Under the pieces are notes generated by a model. It did no database searches, had not been told where the DNA came from, and saw only the letters and a program-made list of their open reading frames with translations. The position numbers and the translations under genes were made by a program. A stretch of 64,000 nt of DNA from Streptomyces cirratus (GTDB taxonomy: Bacteria; Actinomycetota; Actinomycetes; Streptomycetales; Streptomycetaceae): contig NZ_BMVP01000012.1 of NCBI RefSeq assembly GCF_014650775.1, positions 124,001-188,000 on the forward strand, read 5' to 3'. Every line of letters starts with the position of its first letter. Within the stretch, counting starts at the first letter, position 1. Below, one piece after another: positions 16,446 to 25,784 of this stretch.

Positions 16446-16545
16446 ATGCCGGAACGCAACTGGGTCGCGCGATAGCCCTTCGTGATCCTCCTGAGGGCAG
16501 TGGTCCGTGTGAGCCTGCACCTCGTCTTCAAGGGGCGGCGGGTTC
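16446..16545 (+). pseudogene. corA 3' remnant 2, strongly decayed
   Basis: Translated from 16446 this reads MPERNWVAR-stop-PFVILLRAVVRVSLHLVFKGRR, which aligns residue for residue with MPELGW ... PLAICLMGMVCVSLYVIFKRR of remnant 1 (9314 onward). An in-frame stop is at 16473 and the GMN loop is absent. It is the same gene end at a more advanced stage of decay. Confidence 0.6.
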
Positions 16546-16557
16546 GAGGGGCGGGTC

Positions 16558-17439
16558 TCAGGCGGCGCTGTATCGCGGCGTTTGGGGGATGTCCGGTTCG
16601 GCGCCGGGCACCAGCGGGCCGATGTTGTTGAGAGCGGCGGGGACCACGTGTTCGATGCGACGCTCCGGCTCTTCCCGGCCCCGGTTGCGCCCTCCCAGGC
16701 GCAATGCCAGGACGTAGACGGGCTGGATCACGGCCTGCTCCTGCAGACGGCCGAGTTCAAGGTAACCGGACCGGGCCTGCGCAACGGTGAAATCGCTGTC
16801 GCGGCGCATGCGCAGGTGGTCCTCGGTCTCGGTGAGCACGTCGTCCAGTGAGCGCCAGCCGGACACCGCCGCGCGCACCTTGCCGACTCGCCTGGCGACG
16901 CGTTCGAATCCGGTGAGGCTGCCGTCGGGGCCGAAGTACATGACCACGTTGCCGCCCTGTCCCTCGAAGCCGAGGCCGTCGAGCTGCCGCTTGAGGACGA
17001 CCCCGACATCGACCACCCGCGGCTCCCTGGGGCTGTGCCCCCGGATGCAGGATGACGCACGCAGGCGCGTCACCCGGAACGGAGTGAAATCGTCCTGCTC
17101 CAGGAGTCCCAGACGGCTCGCTTCTCGTACTGCCGCATCGAACGCCTCCGGGTCCGAGATGCGCATGTCGGACGTTCCGTCGTCCACCTGCCATCTCCCG
17201 TTGTCCACGCACTGGACTGCGCGTGACGGCCGGTAGACGGTGAGCGTGTGGGCATCGTGCTCCAGCCTCATGGACACCTCGTCCCCGGTCCAGGGGGGTT
17301 CCCCTGCCGGAATCGCCATGCCGGCCCGTCTGGCCAACTCGACCGCGTCGTCCAGCGGTTCCAGGGTGTGATCCACGTCGTAGATGTTCGCCGGCGCCAT
17401 GAGCGCGTCCCAGCGTTGCCTCAGCGTGTTGTAGTCCAT
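16558..17439 (-). CDS. Hypothetical protein downstream of the caspase-like gene
   Basis: 293 residues, family not recognised. It starts MDYNTLRQRWDALM and is soluble-looking, with a charged, Arg-rich second half and no signal peptide or membrane segment. It follows the caspase-like gene by 33 bases on the same strand and is the last gene of the set, so it may be its partner or substrate (inference). Confidence 0.65.
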   Translation of the reverse strand: MDYNTLRQRWDALMAPANIYDVDHTLEPLDDAVELARRAGMAIPAGEPPWTGDEVSMRLEHDAHTLTVYRPSRAVQCVDNGRWQVDDGTSDMRISDPEAFDAAVREASRLGLLEQDDFTPFRVTRLRASSCIRGHSPREPRVVDVGVVLKRQLDGLGFEGQGGNVVMYFGPDGSLTGFERVARRVGKVRAAVSGWRSLDDVLTETEDHLRMRRDSDFTVAQARSGYLELGRLQEQAVIQPVYVLALRLGGRNRGREEPERRIEHVVPAALNNIGPLVPGAEPDIPQTPRYSAA

Positions 17440-17472
17440 TGCGATCGCGTCTCTCGTTGAACCGCGTCAAAT

Positions 17473-18225
17473 TTACGAACGCCACTTCCAAGCCATACTG
17501 CGGGACGGCACCGGCCCCGCGGCGCCGTCTGCCAAACGGCCGTTGTCGAGGCGAAATCGCGCTTCTGCCTCATCGCTGCCGCAGGCGATCGCGATGGGCA
17601 TGTTGGTCTGCGCTCCGGACCGCGCGAACGCCGCGTCAAGCCATGCGCTGCCGACCGGTGCCCCATGGGAGACGAAGGTGGCGAACTCCCCGCCACGGCC
17701 GGTGTCGAAACCGGCGAAGGACTCGTCGACGAAAGTACACAGGACGTGCAGCGCCTCAAGCGGACGCGCACTGTCTCCATTGGTCGGGTCGGACCAGACC
17801 ATGTTCACGCTGGCGCTGACGTCCGGCCCCGCCACTCCACCACAGAGGTCCAGCACCAGCCAGCGCAGCTCCCTCACTCCCAGACGCATGTTGCTGTAGA
17901 AGGCGCGGCAGCCGAAGTGGTTCGATGCCAGGGACGCCGATACCTCAGGCAGTCCGTGCCCGGCGTAGTACATGAGCGCGACGCTGTCTATGCCGTCCTC
18001 GGTGAGGGACTGGCCGGTCGACGCGACTTCGGGGTGCTCGTAATCCGACGCCCAGGCGTTCTCGTTGGCTCGCACGAAGCGCTTCGTGTGCCCCATGCTC
18101 TGCATGGCGGAGACCACCCCGGAAGCTACCGAAGCTATGACTGGAATGGAGACGAACGAGCAGCTGGTCTCGGGGGCGGGCGCCGCACTGTTCCAGTGGA
18201 CTCCATAGGTGACAGACATGTCCAA
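17473..18225 (-). CDS. DUF6345-like protein with caspase-like His/Cys pair
   Basis: 250 residues. LMYYAGHG (85-91, His90) and LVLDLCGG (123-130, Cys128) sit at the ends of two hydrophobic strands, the arrangement of the catalytic dyad in clan CD (caspase/metacaspase) peptidases. The family resembles DUF6345 as I recall it; a protease activity is inferred, not known. No signal peptide is visible. Neighbours include a second putative cysteine hydrolase and a ferritin-like enzyme. Confidence 0.65.
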   Translation of the reverse strand: MDMSVTYGVHWNSAAPAPETSCSFVSIPVIASVASGVVSAMQSMGHTKRFVRANENAWASDYEHPEVASTGQSLTEDGIDSVALMYYAGHGLPEVSASLASNHFGCRAFYSNMRLGVRELRWLVLDLCGGVAGPDVSASVNMVWSDPTNGDSARPLEALHVLCTFVDESFAGFDTGRGGEFATFVSHGAPVGSAWLDAAFARSGAQTNMPIAIACGSDEAEARFRLDNGRLADGAAGPVPSRSMAWKWRS

Positions 18226-18250
18226 GACTCCTTCGCCGGTCCGCCAGGCG

Positions 18251-19201
18251 TCACAATGGCCCGGACACGATCACCGAGTTGTGCGACTGGAAGTAGCCGC
18301 ACCATTCCGTGTATCGACCTCGGTTGCATGAGAAGGGATTGGTGACCACGTTGTTGGAGTAGTCCACGTTTCTGGCGGGGCCACTGCCCGGCTTGTGCCC
18401 CCAGAATCCCTCGCGGTGCCGCCGGAACCAGTGGAAGTCACGGGTCCCGTCCAGCATGGTCCCGGTGACGAGCGCGACCAAGTGCCGCTCGTAGCCGGCC
18501 GGCTGACAGTCACCCCAGACCCGCAGTCCGTCGCGCAGTGCTCCTGTGCGCACTTCGGTGCAGGTCGTTGAGTGCGGGATCGTGTAACCGTGGGCGAATC
18601 CGGGTTGGGCGAACGAGTCCGTGCGCTGGTTCACGGCGTAGTTGTAGCAGTTGTTGCGCTGAACGACGTAGAAGTCGTTCCAGAAATCGGGTTCGTAAGG
18701 TCCGGCATCGAACGGGCACGCATTGAGACGTTGATCTATGCGTCGGAGCTGTTCTTCGGCTTCGGCCGCGAGTTCGGGGTCGGGTGGCTCCTGCGGCTCG
18801 ATTGTCTCTACTCCTCCCAGCCCTTCTTCGACAGACCGTCGGATTGCCTGACGTATCGCGTCGCGCAGGACCCGGTAATTTCCCCTCTCTGCCTGATCGG
18901 CCGGCTCCGGCATCGTATCCAGGAGTGCCTCTGCCAATTCGGCGCCGGCGAAGGGATCCGCCGCACCACCACCCGCTATTTCCACGGTCGGCGGCAGACC
19001 GAGTGACCGGACGGTGTCACTGGCGAAGTCGATCCTCATCCCCCGGAAGTCGACCCCCATGAAACTGCCGGGCGTCTCCGCCAAGCCGGCACGGTGGCGC
19101 AGGAACAGCCGCATCAACCGCTGGACCTGATCGGGATCGGTGACCATCCACGACGGATTGGGCCGACCCGAGTAGATTTCGATCGTTACACGGAATGCCA
19201 T
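18251..19201 (-). CDS. Hypothetical protein with papain-like Cys/His pattern
   Basis: 316 residues. The N-terminal half (starting MAFRVTIEIYSGRPNP) is acidic and of unknown fold. The C-terminal half has NNCYNYAVN (Cys185) and, 70 residues on, DFHWFRRHREGFWGHKPG (His257), reminiscent of papain-fold/NlpC-like hydrolases with Cys first and His second. Eight further cysteines or histidines cluster near the end. Function unproven. It lies 25 bases upstream of the caspase-like gene. Confidence 0.6.
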   Translation of the reverse strand: MAFRVTIEIYSGRPNPSWMVTDPDQVQRLMRLFLRHRAGLAETPGSFMGVDFRGMRIDFASDTVRSLGLPPTVEIAGGGAADPFAGAELAEALLDTMPEPADQAERGNYRVLRDAIRQAIRRSVEEGLGGVETIEPQEPPDPELAAEAEEQLRRIDQRLNACPFDAGPYEPDFWNDFYVVQRNNCYNYAVNQRTDSFAQPGFAHGYTIPHSTTCTEVRTGALRDGLRVWGDCQPAGYERHLVALVTGTMLDGTRDFHWFRRHREGFWGHKPGSGPARNVDYSNNVVTNPFSCNRGRYTEWCGYFQSHNSVIVSGPL

Positions 19202-19251
19202 GCCGGTTCTCCTTACCGTTTCCTCATGTACATCGCTGTACGTTCCTCATC

Positions 19252-20331
19252 TCATGGACCTTCCTCGACGTATCGGAACTCCGGTCCGTATGTCATTCCG
19301 CTCCCGTCGGGCAGCGGCGTGTCCATCAACGCCTGGGCGGGAGTCTGCAAGTTGATCATTTCGACGACCGCCCGGTTCAGCATCTGCGATGCCACTCCGG
19401 GCTGCTCCGCCTGCCATGCACGTTCCAGGAACCGAAGCAGTGAGCTGTAGTGACGGTTGAATTCGGTCAGGTCGTGCTGCACGGCTTCGGAGACGGGCAC
19501 CCCGCCTGCGGACCAGCCGCCCGCCGGCACCGTTCCCATCCGGAACGTCTGCGGCATGGGAATCTCGTCGCCCTGGAAATCGAACCGTGGCGGGTCGTCC
19601 GACACGCGGATCAATTTACGCCCGTGGAAGATCTCTCGGAAGGAATAGAAATGGGCCATCTCATCGGCTGCGCCCGGGAACGGATTCTGTGGTGATGCAG
19701 ACGTGCCCTCACCTTGTTCCTTGATGACTCGCAGGGCCGCCTCGACATCACCGAGCGATCTGAGCGGTGTGACGTTGTTCCCCACCCCGTGGGCCGCGGA
19801 CATGTTCCTTGTCAGTTGCCGGGTGCCCTTGATCAGCTCCGGCCGGGAGCGGAAGGCTTCGAGAATCGCCGTGTAGAACGCGCCGATGGACGTGCCCGAC
19901 TCGCGCGCTTCGACCACAGGGTCCTCGGGCCTTTCGATGCGGGAGTACATGTAGAGCGCCTGCTTGGTCAACCCGGAGAGAAAAACGTCCAGGCCGGGCT
20001 GAACGCCACCCGGCAGCGGACCTGGGTACTTCGGCACGAGCTCACTGTCGGCGATGCGCGGCGCATCGCCGATCGTCGTGACCATGTTGCAGACGAGCCC
20101 CATGTGTGACATCTCATCGAAGATGATTTCATGAATCGTCTCGAAGACGTCCGATCCCTGATCCACCTCCTTGATCGACCAAAGGCCGCACAAGTACGGC
20201 GGAAGCGTCGCGAGCTCCAGCATGACGGCCTGCTGCAGCGCCTCCTTCAGCCAGGCTTCGTCATGTTCTGCCGCGGGCATCTGCATGAGCTCGACGATCG
20301 CGTTGCTTCTATATCTGACAGCACCTGACAT
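19252..20331 (-). CDS. Ferritin-like (VioB/iminophenyl-pyruvate dimer synthase-type) protein
   Basis: 359 residues. QQAVMLELATLPPYLCGLWSIK followed by HEIIFDEMSHMGLVCN is the signature of the ferritin-like PF12902 domain found in VioB and related proteins; Glu and ExxH residues would bind a di-metal centre. DEMAHFYSF later supplies another ExxH. VioB-type domains couple oxidised amino acids in pigment biosynthesis, but no such pathway is present, so the substrate is unknown. A TAGGAG ribosome site precedes the ATG. Confidence 0.75.
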   Translation of the reverse strand: MSGAVRYRSNAIVELMQMPAAEHDEAWLKEALQQAVMLELATLPPYLCGLWSIKEVDQGSDVFETIHEIIFDEMSHMGLVCNMVTTIGDAPRIADSELVPKYPGPLPGGVQPGLDVFLSGLTKQALYMYSRIERPEDPVVEARESGTSIGAFYTAILEAFRSRPELIKGTRQLTRNMSAAHGVGNNVTPLRSLGDVEAALRVIKEQGEGTSASPQNPFPGAADEMAHFYSFREIFHGRKLIRVSDDPPRFDFQGDEIPMPQTFRMGTVPAGGWSAGGVPVSEAVQHDLTEFNRHYSSLLRFLERAWQAEQPGVASQMLNRAVVEMINLQTPAQALMDTPLPDGSGMTYGPEFRYVEEGP

Positions 20332-20697
20332 GAGAACTCCTACGGCTATATCCGCTCGACCATGAGCGCCGGTCAGGCAACGGAAGCAGTCTCATTTGCG
20401 GGTCCGGTGACACGAGCCGGTAGAAGTGGTGATCCCGGCCGGGCCAGAACGATGATCGCGATCACGAGAGTATTCGTCTGGCAGTTGCCGGCCCGCATTC
20501 AGCGTACCTCCGGCCACGGGGCCCCGCATTCCCGCGACAACCTGCACAAACGCCTCATGGCCTCGCCCGATTCACTGAGCTGAGGACCAAGTTGAGCGTT
20601 CTACGATGGGTCCGCCCCGAGGGCGCACCGGACGGCCTCCAGGCTGACAGGGGCGAACGAGTCCCGCATGCTGAGGCGTTCAGGCCAGATTGCAGGT
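20332..20697. other. Intergenic stretch, 366 bases
   Basis: It lies between the beta-propeller gene's 3' end and the ferritin-like gene's start (both leftward). It must carry the promoter of the ferritin-like gene; only short frames without ribosome sites are present, and I see no repeat or RNA gene. Confidence 0.5.
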
Positions 20698-21618
20698 CTA
20701 ACCGTGAGCGACGTCGATCGCCGATACGGTGCCATCGCCCCTGTTGGCAACATAGGCGCGCTTGCTGTGGGGCTCGAAGGCCACGCCCTCCGGGTGGGAC
20801 CCGACCGGTATCGTGGCGCTCACGCTGCTGGTACCGGCATCGATCACCCTCACCACGCCGTCGAAATGGGTGACGTAGGCATCGCCCCGCGGATCGAGCG
20901 CCACACCGATCGGGCCCACACCGACGTCGATGTCGGCGGCGGCGCCCGTAGCGATGTCGATCGCCGACACCGTCTTGAAGCCGGAGTTGGCGACATAGAC
21001 ACGATGTCTCTCGGGATCGACCGCGATGCCCAGGGGATGCTGCCGGACCGGAATGGTCGCAATGACTTCGTTGGTCGCGGCATCGATCACCGACACCGTG
21101 TCGAAGTCGGGCTGCGTGACGTAGACACGGTGGTTCACGGAGTCAACCGCGACGCCAAGGGGGCCGGGGACGTCGATGAAGTCATGTGCAACGGCAGGGA
21201 GTGTGCCGCTGATTCCGATCACCGCCACCCTGTGACGGCGGCGGTCGCTCACGAACAGGCGACTCAGGAAGTGATCGACCGCCAGCCCCGCTCCGTGGGA
21301 CGACGGGTCAAGAACCGGAGGCGGCCCTCCGATGTCGATGGCGGCGATGACGGTGTTGAACCTGTCGATCACCGACACGGACCCACCACCGCCGTTGGCA
21401 ACGTAGACGCCGAATTGGGGATCGGTTGCCACGCTCTCCGGGCGGAGTCCGACAGCTATGCTGGCGATGGCCGTGTTGGTCAGAGCATTGATCACCGACA
21501 CCGTGTTGTCTCCGCTGTTGGTGACGAACACGTGGTCGTGGACATCCACTGCCACACCGACCGGATCGGTTCCCACCGGTAGGGTGGCAACCACGTTTGG
21601 CATTTCGGTGTTGGACAT
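20698..21618 (-). CDS. YVTN-type beta-propeller protein
   Basis: 306 residues from ATG 21618 (MSNTEMPN), preceded by a GA-rich site; a longer frame to 21675 is Arg-rich and unlikely. About seven repeats of roughly 42 residues follow the YVTN pattern (GVAVD ... VYVAN ... VSVID ... IPVG). No signal peptide is visible, unusual since many YVTN proteins are exported. It is a scaffold type with no assigned reaction and sits at the head of the caspase-like/ferritin-like set. Confidence 0.82.
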   Translation of the reverse strand: MSNTEMPNVVATLPVGTDPVGVAVDVHDHVFVTNSGDNTVSVINALTNTAIASIAVGLRPESVATDPQFGVYVANGGGGSVSVIDRFNTVIAAIDIGGPPPVLDPSSHGAGLAVDHFLSRLFVSDRRRHRVAVIGISGTLPAVAHDFIDVPGPLGVAVDSVNHRVYVTQPDFDTVSVIDAATNEVIATIPVRQHPLGIAVDPERHRVYVANSGFKTVSAIDIATGAAADIDVGVGPIGVALDPRGDAYVTHFDGVVRVIDAGTSSVSATIPVGSHPEGVAFEPHSKRAYVANRGDGTVSAIDVAHG

Positions 21619-22204
21619 TTTCACCAACGTCTCTCGTTGTCTCGGAGCCCGGTCTCGAAGCCCGGTCTCGAACACCCGGTCTCGGAGCCGCCCCTTCTCC
21701 GCCGCCGTGCCTCTCGGCCCGCCTCACTGCCGCCCACCGTGTCCGACGCTCCCGCTGATTACAGCTTCAACGCCGCTCCCCCGATGGGCAACTCAACAGC
21801 ACACTGACGGCTTCTCATCGCTGCGTCCGGGCCGGCCTGCGCGGTCAGATCCGTTGATCCACATGCCTGGCCGTAGCTCCCGGAGTTACGTTGTACCGGG
21901 GCCTTTCGAACACATCTCCCGAGCGAACGGGGGACCTCCGCTGAGCGCCGCGACCACACCACGGACGAGCGATGCCCACACGATTCGGATGGACCGGCTG
22001 CCGCAACACCTCCGCAAGCCATCGGCCGTCATGTCCCGCACGACGGCCGGGCGTTCGCGATGACCACCGACCCGTCGGATCGAGGAGACGGTGCGGCCGT
22101 CACGGGCTGGACCGAAGGCTTCAACCACTGCACCGTCGAGTACCGGCTGTAGCGGGTGGCTCAGGCGGCGCGCCTCGGTCGTCCCGGCGGCGTTCGGTGC
22201 GGGC
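21619..22204. other. Intergenic stretch, 586 bases
   Basis: No convincing gene. A 30-codon frame (about 22063-22152, ending EGFNHCTVEYRL) is too short to support. The region separates the beta-propeller gene from the TetR gene and shows no repeat or RNA structure that I can see. Confidence 0.5.
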
Positions 22205-22831
22205 CTACGGGGTGGACGCGAGGCCGCGCAGGATGAGGCGGATGCCGAGGGTGAAGCCGCGGGCGTCCAGGGCGGGCAGGCCGTCGGGGTGGGCGGCTGA
22301 CGCCTGGAGGGAGGCGGCCAGGGCGGGGTAGCGGGGGTGGTAGTCCGCCGGGGGGAGGTTGAAGCCGGCGGTGAAGGTCTCCAGAGCGGAGCCGAGCACG
22401 AGGTTGTCGATGGCGGCGGCGGCCTCGGCGGCGGCGGCCGGTGTGCAGCCGCAACGGGTCAGGGCGTCGAGCAGGGCGTCGTAGCCGCGCAGGGCCTTGT
22501 CGGAGGCGACCCGGCGGCGGGCGACCAGCGGGATCATGTGCGGGTAGCGGAGGTAGACGCCCCGGTATCCGTGGGCGTACGCGGCGATGCCCGCCGCGCC
22601 GCCCGGGTCCGTCAGCGGCCCGAGGTCGATCTCGTCGTTGATCAGCTCCGCGACCGCGTCGAGCAGGTCTTCCTTGGACGCCACGTGGTGGTAGAGGGAT
22701 GCGCCGCGCACCCCGAGCCGGTCGGCGATCGTACGCATCTTCAGGGCTTCCACGCCCTGTTCGTCCAACAGGTCCATAGCCGCGCGGGCGATGAGCGCAC
22801 GGCTGAGGAGGTTCTGGCTCGGCCGTGCCAT
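22205..22831 (-). CDS. TetR-family repressor
   Basis: 208 residues from ATG 22831 (MARPSQNLLSRAL); the frame extends to 22909 without a better start. The HTH is MRTIADRLGVRGASLYHHVASKEDLLDA, followed by a ligand domain. It is divergent from the APC permease gene with 155 bases between, which contain the dyad-like CTAACGCGGTTAG around 22924, a plausible operator. It probably controls the permease and agmatine deiminase. Confidence 0.85.
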   Translation of the reverse strand: MARPSQNLLSRALIARAAMDLLDEQGVEALKMRTIADRLGVRGASLYHHVASKEDLLDAVAELINDEIDLGPLTDPGGAAGIAAYAHGYRGVYLRYPHMIPLVARRRVASDKALRGYDALLDALTRCGCTPAAAAEAAAAIDNLVLGSALETFTAGFNLPPADYHPRYPALAASLQASAAHPDGLPALDARGFTLGIRLILRGLASTP

Positions 22832-22923
22832 CGGGGGCTCCCTCGTCTCGGCTTGCAGATTACCCGCCGGGAACGCTTCACAAGCCGTTGGGAGCACCGC
22901 TACATTCACGCCACCTCGTTTTC

Positions 22924-22936
22924 CTAACGCGGTTAG
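22924..22936. promoter_or_regulatory. CTAACGCGGTTAG dyad, candidate TetR operator
   Basis: A short inverted repeat CTAAC-GCG-GTTAG in the divergent TetR/permease region. Its symmetry and position fit a TetR operator controlling both directions; assignment is inference. Confidence 0.5.
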
Positions 22937-22986
22937 ATTTAGCGCGCCGGCGCCGCCAACGGCTGCCCGCGCCCGGTGAGGTGAGC

Positions 22987-24513
22987 ATGAACGACACGTC
23001 CAACCCCGATTCGGACGCCGAGCGGCTGCACGCGCTCGGCTACCGCCAGGAACTGCGGCGCAGCCTGGGCATACTGGGCAACATCTCGATGGGGTTCGCG
23101 GTGGTCTCCCCCGTCGTGGCCCTGTACGCCGTCTCCATGGTGGGGACCACGGTGGCCGGGCCCATGTGGGTGTGGGCGCTGCCGCTGGTGCTCGTCGGCC
23201 AATGCCTGGTCGTCAACGTCTACGCCGAACTGACCTCGCAGTGGCCCCTGGCCGGCGGCCCGTACCAATGGGGCCGGCGCCTGCTGGGCCCGGCGTTCGG
23301 CTGGCTGGGCGGCTGGGTCTGGCAGTTCGCCGTCATGTTCGGCAACACCACGGTGGCGTACCTCGCGGCGCCCTGGGTGTACGCGCTGTTCGGGGCCGTC
23401 CCGACGCCCGGCGGGCTGGTCGCCGTGGCCGTCGCCATCCTGCTCGTGTGCATGGTGGTCAACGCCTACGGGATCACCATCCTGCGCTGGTTCGTGTCCC
23501 TCGGGATCGCCGCGGAAGCGGTCGCCTCCGTACTGGTGGGCCTGGTCCTGCTGCTGTTCTTCCGTGAGCACGGCTTCCCGCTGTTCACCGAGACGCTCGG
23601 CGCCGAGGCGCTGTCCGGGGGTTCCGCGGTCGCCGGGTTCCTCGCGGCCGTCGCCGTCGCCGGCTGGGCTTTCATCGGGTTCGACGCCTGCGTGTCGACG
23701 GCGGAGGAGACCAAGGACGCCGGCCGTCAGGTTCCGCGGGCCATGTGGTGGGCCCTGCTGAGCGTGGGCGCCGTCGTCATCCTCAACGCCATGGCCGTCG
23801 CGCTCGCGCACCCGCACCCCGAGGCGGTGGTGGCCGGTCAGGACGTCGACCCCGTCACGACCGCCGTGGTGCACGCCTTCGGCGGCTGGTCGGACAAACC
23901 GTTCGTGGTGGTGGTCCTGACCGGGTTCCTGGCCTGTGCGATGGCCTCCCAGGGCGGAGCGGCACGCGGCCTGTTCTCGCTCGCCCGCGACGGGGTCTTC
24001 CCGTTCTCCCGCCACGTGCGCAAGGTCAACGGGCGCAAGGCCCCGATCGGCGGCCTCGTCGCCTCGACCCTCATCAGCGGGAGCGCGCTCGCCCTGGGAC
24101 TCAACGCCACCGCCATCGGCAGCCTGATCTCCTTCGGGACCGCCGCCACCTACCTGCCCTTCTTCCTCGTCTCGCTCGCCGCGCTCATCGCCCGGCTGCG
24201 CGGGAGCTGGGTGCCCTCCGGCCACATCCGGCTGGGCGCCAAGGGGACCTTCCTGAACGTGCTCGCCGTGGTCTGGACGGCCTTCGAGGTGGTGAACGTG
24301 TGCTGGCCGCGCACGGTCCTCGCGCCGCCGGACGCCCCCTGGTACCAGGTGTGGGCCGCCCTCCTCGGCACCGGCGTGGTGCTGGGCACGGGCCTGGTCT
24401 ACCTGGCCGTCCGCCGCCCGCACGACCGGCTGCGCGACGCGGACGGCCACGGCGGCGGCGCGGCTGCCGCGCCGTCCCGGCCCGAAGGGCTGCAAGCCGC
24501 CGAGCGCCCCTGA
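22987..24513 (+). CDS. APC-family amino acid/polyamine permease
   Basis: 508 residues from ATG 22987 (a GTG lies two codons upstream). About twelve membrane helices; GNISMGFAVVSPVVALY and the GGPYQWGRRL loop are typical of the APC amino acid/GABA/choline branch. It likely imports an amine or amino acid. The downstream exported agmatine deiminase suggests uptake of agmatine or its product N-carbamoylputrescine (inference). Confidence 0.88.
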   Translation: MNDTSNPDSDAERLHALGYRQELRRSLGILGNISMGFAVVSPVVALYAVSMVGTTVAGPMWVWALPLVLVGQCLVVNVYAELTSQWPLAGGPYQWGRRLLGPAFGWLGGWVWQFAVMFGNTTVAYLAAPWVYALFGAVPTPGGLVAVAVAILLVCMVVNAYGITILRWFVSLGIAAEAVASVLVGLVLLLFFREHGFPLFTETLGAEALSGGSAVAGFLAAVAVAGWAFIGFDACVSTAEETKDAGRQVPRAMWWALLSVGAVVILNAMAVALAHPHPEAVVAGQDVDPVTTAVVHAFGGWSDKPFVVVVLTGFLACAMASQGGAARGLFSLARDGVFPFSRHVRKVNGRKAPIGGLVASTLISGSALALGLNATAIGSLISFGTAATYLPFFLVSLAALIARLRGSWVPSGHIRLGAKGTFLNVLAVVWTAFEVVNVCWPRTVLAPPDAPWYQVWAALLGTGVVLGTGLVYLAVRRPHDRLRDADGHGGGAAAAPSRPEGLQAAERP

Positions 24514-24584
24514 AACCCGGCGGCGGCCGAGCCGTCGGGCCGCCCCGCGCACCACCCGCCGCAACCCTTCGAAGGGATACCGTC

Positions 24585-25706
24585 ATGGAACAGCCCCGCA
24601 CCACCCGCCGCGTGTTCTGTACGACCGCGCTGACCGCGGCCGCGACCGTCTTCCTCACCTCCGGCGGCGCCGGCCCGGCCGCGGCCCTGCCGTCCAGCGG
24701 CACATGGACGGTCCCCGCCGAGTGGGAGAGCCACTCCGGCTGCGTCATGTCCTGGCCCTGGGACCGCACGGACGGCTGGGGCGGGCTGCTCCCCCAGGTG
24801 CAGGCCGAGGTGGCCGCCGTCGCCAAGGCCATCGCCCGCTTCGAAACCGTCCTGATGTTCGCCGAACCCGGCACGACCGCCGACGCCCGCCGCCTGTGCG
24901 GACCGTCGGTGACCGTCGTCGAGTACCCGGTCAACGACTGCTGGACCCGCGACACCGGACCGGTCTTCGCCCTGGACGCGGGCCGCACCCAGCGCACCGG
25001 CCTGGACTTCCGCTTCAACGGCTGGGGCAACAAGTACCCGTACGACAAGGACGACCTGCTGCCCGTCGGCGTCTGCTCGTACCTCTCCGTGCCGCGCCGG
25101 CCGGTGGACCTCGTACTGGAGGGCGGCTCCGTCATCACCGACGGCCAGGGCACCCTGATCACCACCGAGGAGTGCCTGCTCAACCCGAACCGCAACCCCG
25201 GGATGACCCGCGCCCAGATCGAGGCCGCGCTGCTCGCCGCGTACGGCGCGACCAAGGTGATCTGGCTGCCGTACGGCCTCGCCGACGACCTCATCACCAA
25301 CGGGCACGTCGACCTCGTCGCCTCCTACCTCGGCCCCGCCAGGGTCCTGCTCCACACCCAGCCCGACACCTCCAGCCCCAACCACGCGCGCATGGAGGCC
25401 AACCGGACCGTGCTCCGGGCCGCCACCGACGCCTGCGGACGGCGCTTGCAGATAGAGGAGCTCCACCAGCAGCCGCACTTCCGGGTGAACGGCGCGCTCG
25501 TGGAGACGTTCAGCTACACCAACTACTACCTGACCGGCGGCAGCGTGGTCGTCCCCACCGCGCAGGAACCGGACGACGCGGCGGCGCTGTGCCGGTACGC
25601 CGAACTCTTCCCCGGCCGGGAGGTCGTCGGCGTCCCGGCCCGCACCCTGGCCTGGGGCGGCGGCGGTGTCCACTGCATCACCCAGCACATCCCCGCGGTC
25701 GCCTGA
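24585..25706 (+). CDS. Agmatine deiminase-family protein with Tat-like signal
   Basis: 373 residues. The N-terminus TRRVFCTTALTAAATVFL is a twin-Arg export signal, then the peptidylarginine-deiminase fold: VNDCWTRDTGP, LEGGS, NGHVDLVAS and the catalytic cysteine in GGGGVHCITQHIP. The reaction is agmatine to N-carbamoylputrescine plus ammonia. Most agmatine deiminases are cytosolic; this one appears exported. It follows the permease by 71 bases. Confidence 0.88.
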   Translation: MEQPRTTRRVFCTTALTAAATVFLTSGGAGPAAALPSSGTWTVPAEWESHSGCVMSWPWDRTDGWGGLLPQVQAEVAAVAKAIARFETVLMFAEPGTTADARRLCGPSVTVVEYPVNDCWTRDTGPVFALDAGRTQRTGLDFRFNGWGNKYPYDKDDLLPVGVCSYLSVPRRPVDLVLEGGSVITDGQGTLITTEECLLNPNRNPGMTRAQIEAALLAAYGATKVIWLPYGLADDLITNGHVDLVASYLGPARVLLHTQPDTSSPNHARMEANRTVLRAATDACGRRLQIEELHQQPHFRVNGALVETFSYTNYYLTGGSVVVPTAQEPDDAAALCRYAELFPGREVVGVPARTLAWGGGGVHCITQHIPAVA

Positions 25707-25730
25707 CCACCCGGGCCCGCGGCACACGAC

Positions 25731-25757
25731 TGCGCCCGGCTCCGTGAGCCGGGCGCA
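25731..25757. terminator. Bidirectional hairpin terminator
   Basis: A perfect 11-bp stem (25731-25741 with 25747-25757) and 5-base loop lies between the convergent agmatine deiminase and glpK genes. Confidence 0.75.
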
Positions 25758-25784
25758 GGGCCGGACGGGGCACAGCGGCAGGGA

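Noticed and set aside
22063..22152. 30-codon frame upstream of TetR
   Set aside because: Too short, no ribosome site and no similarity I can name.
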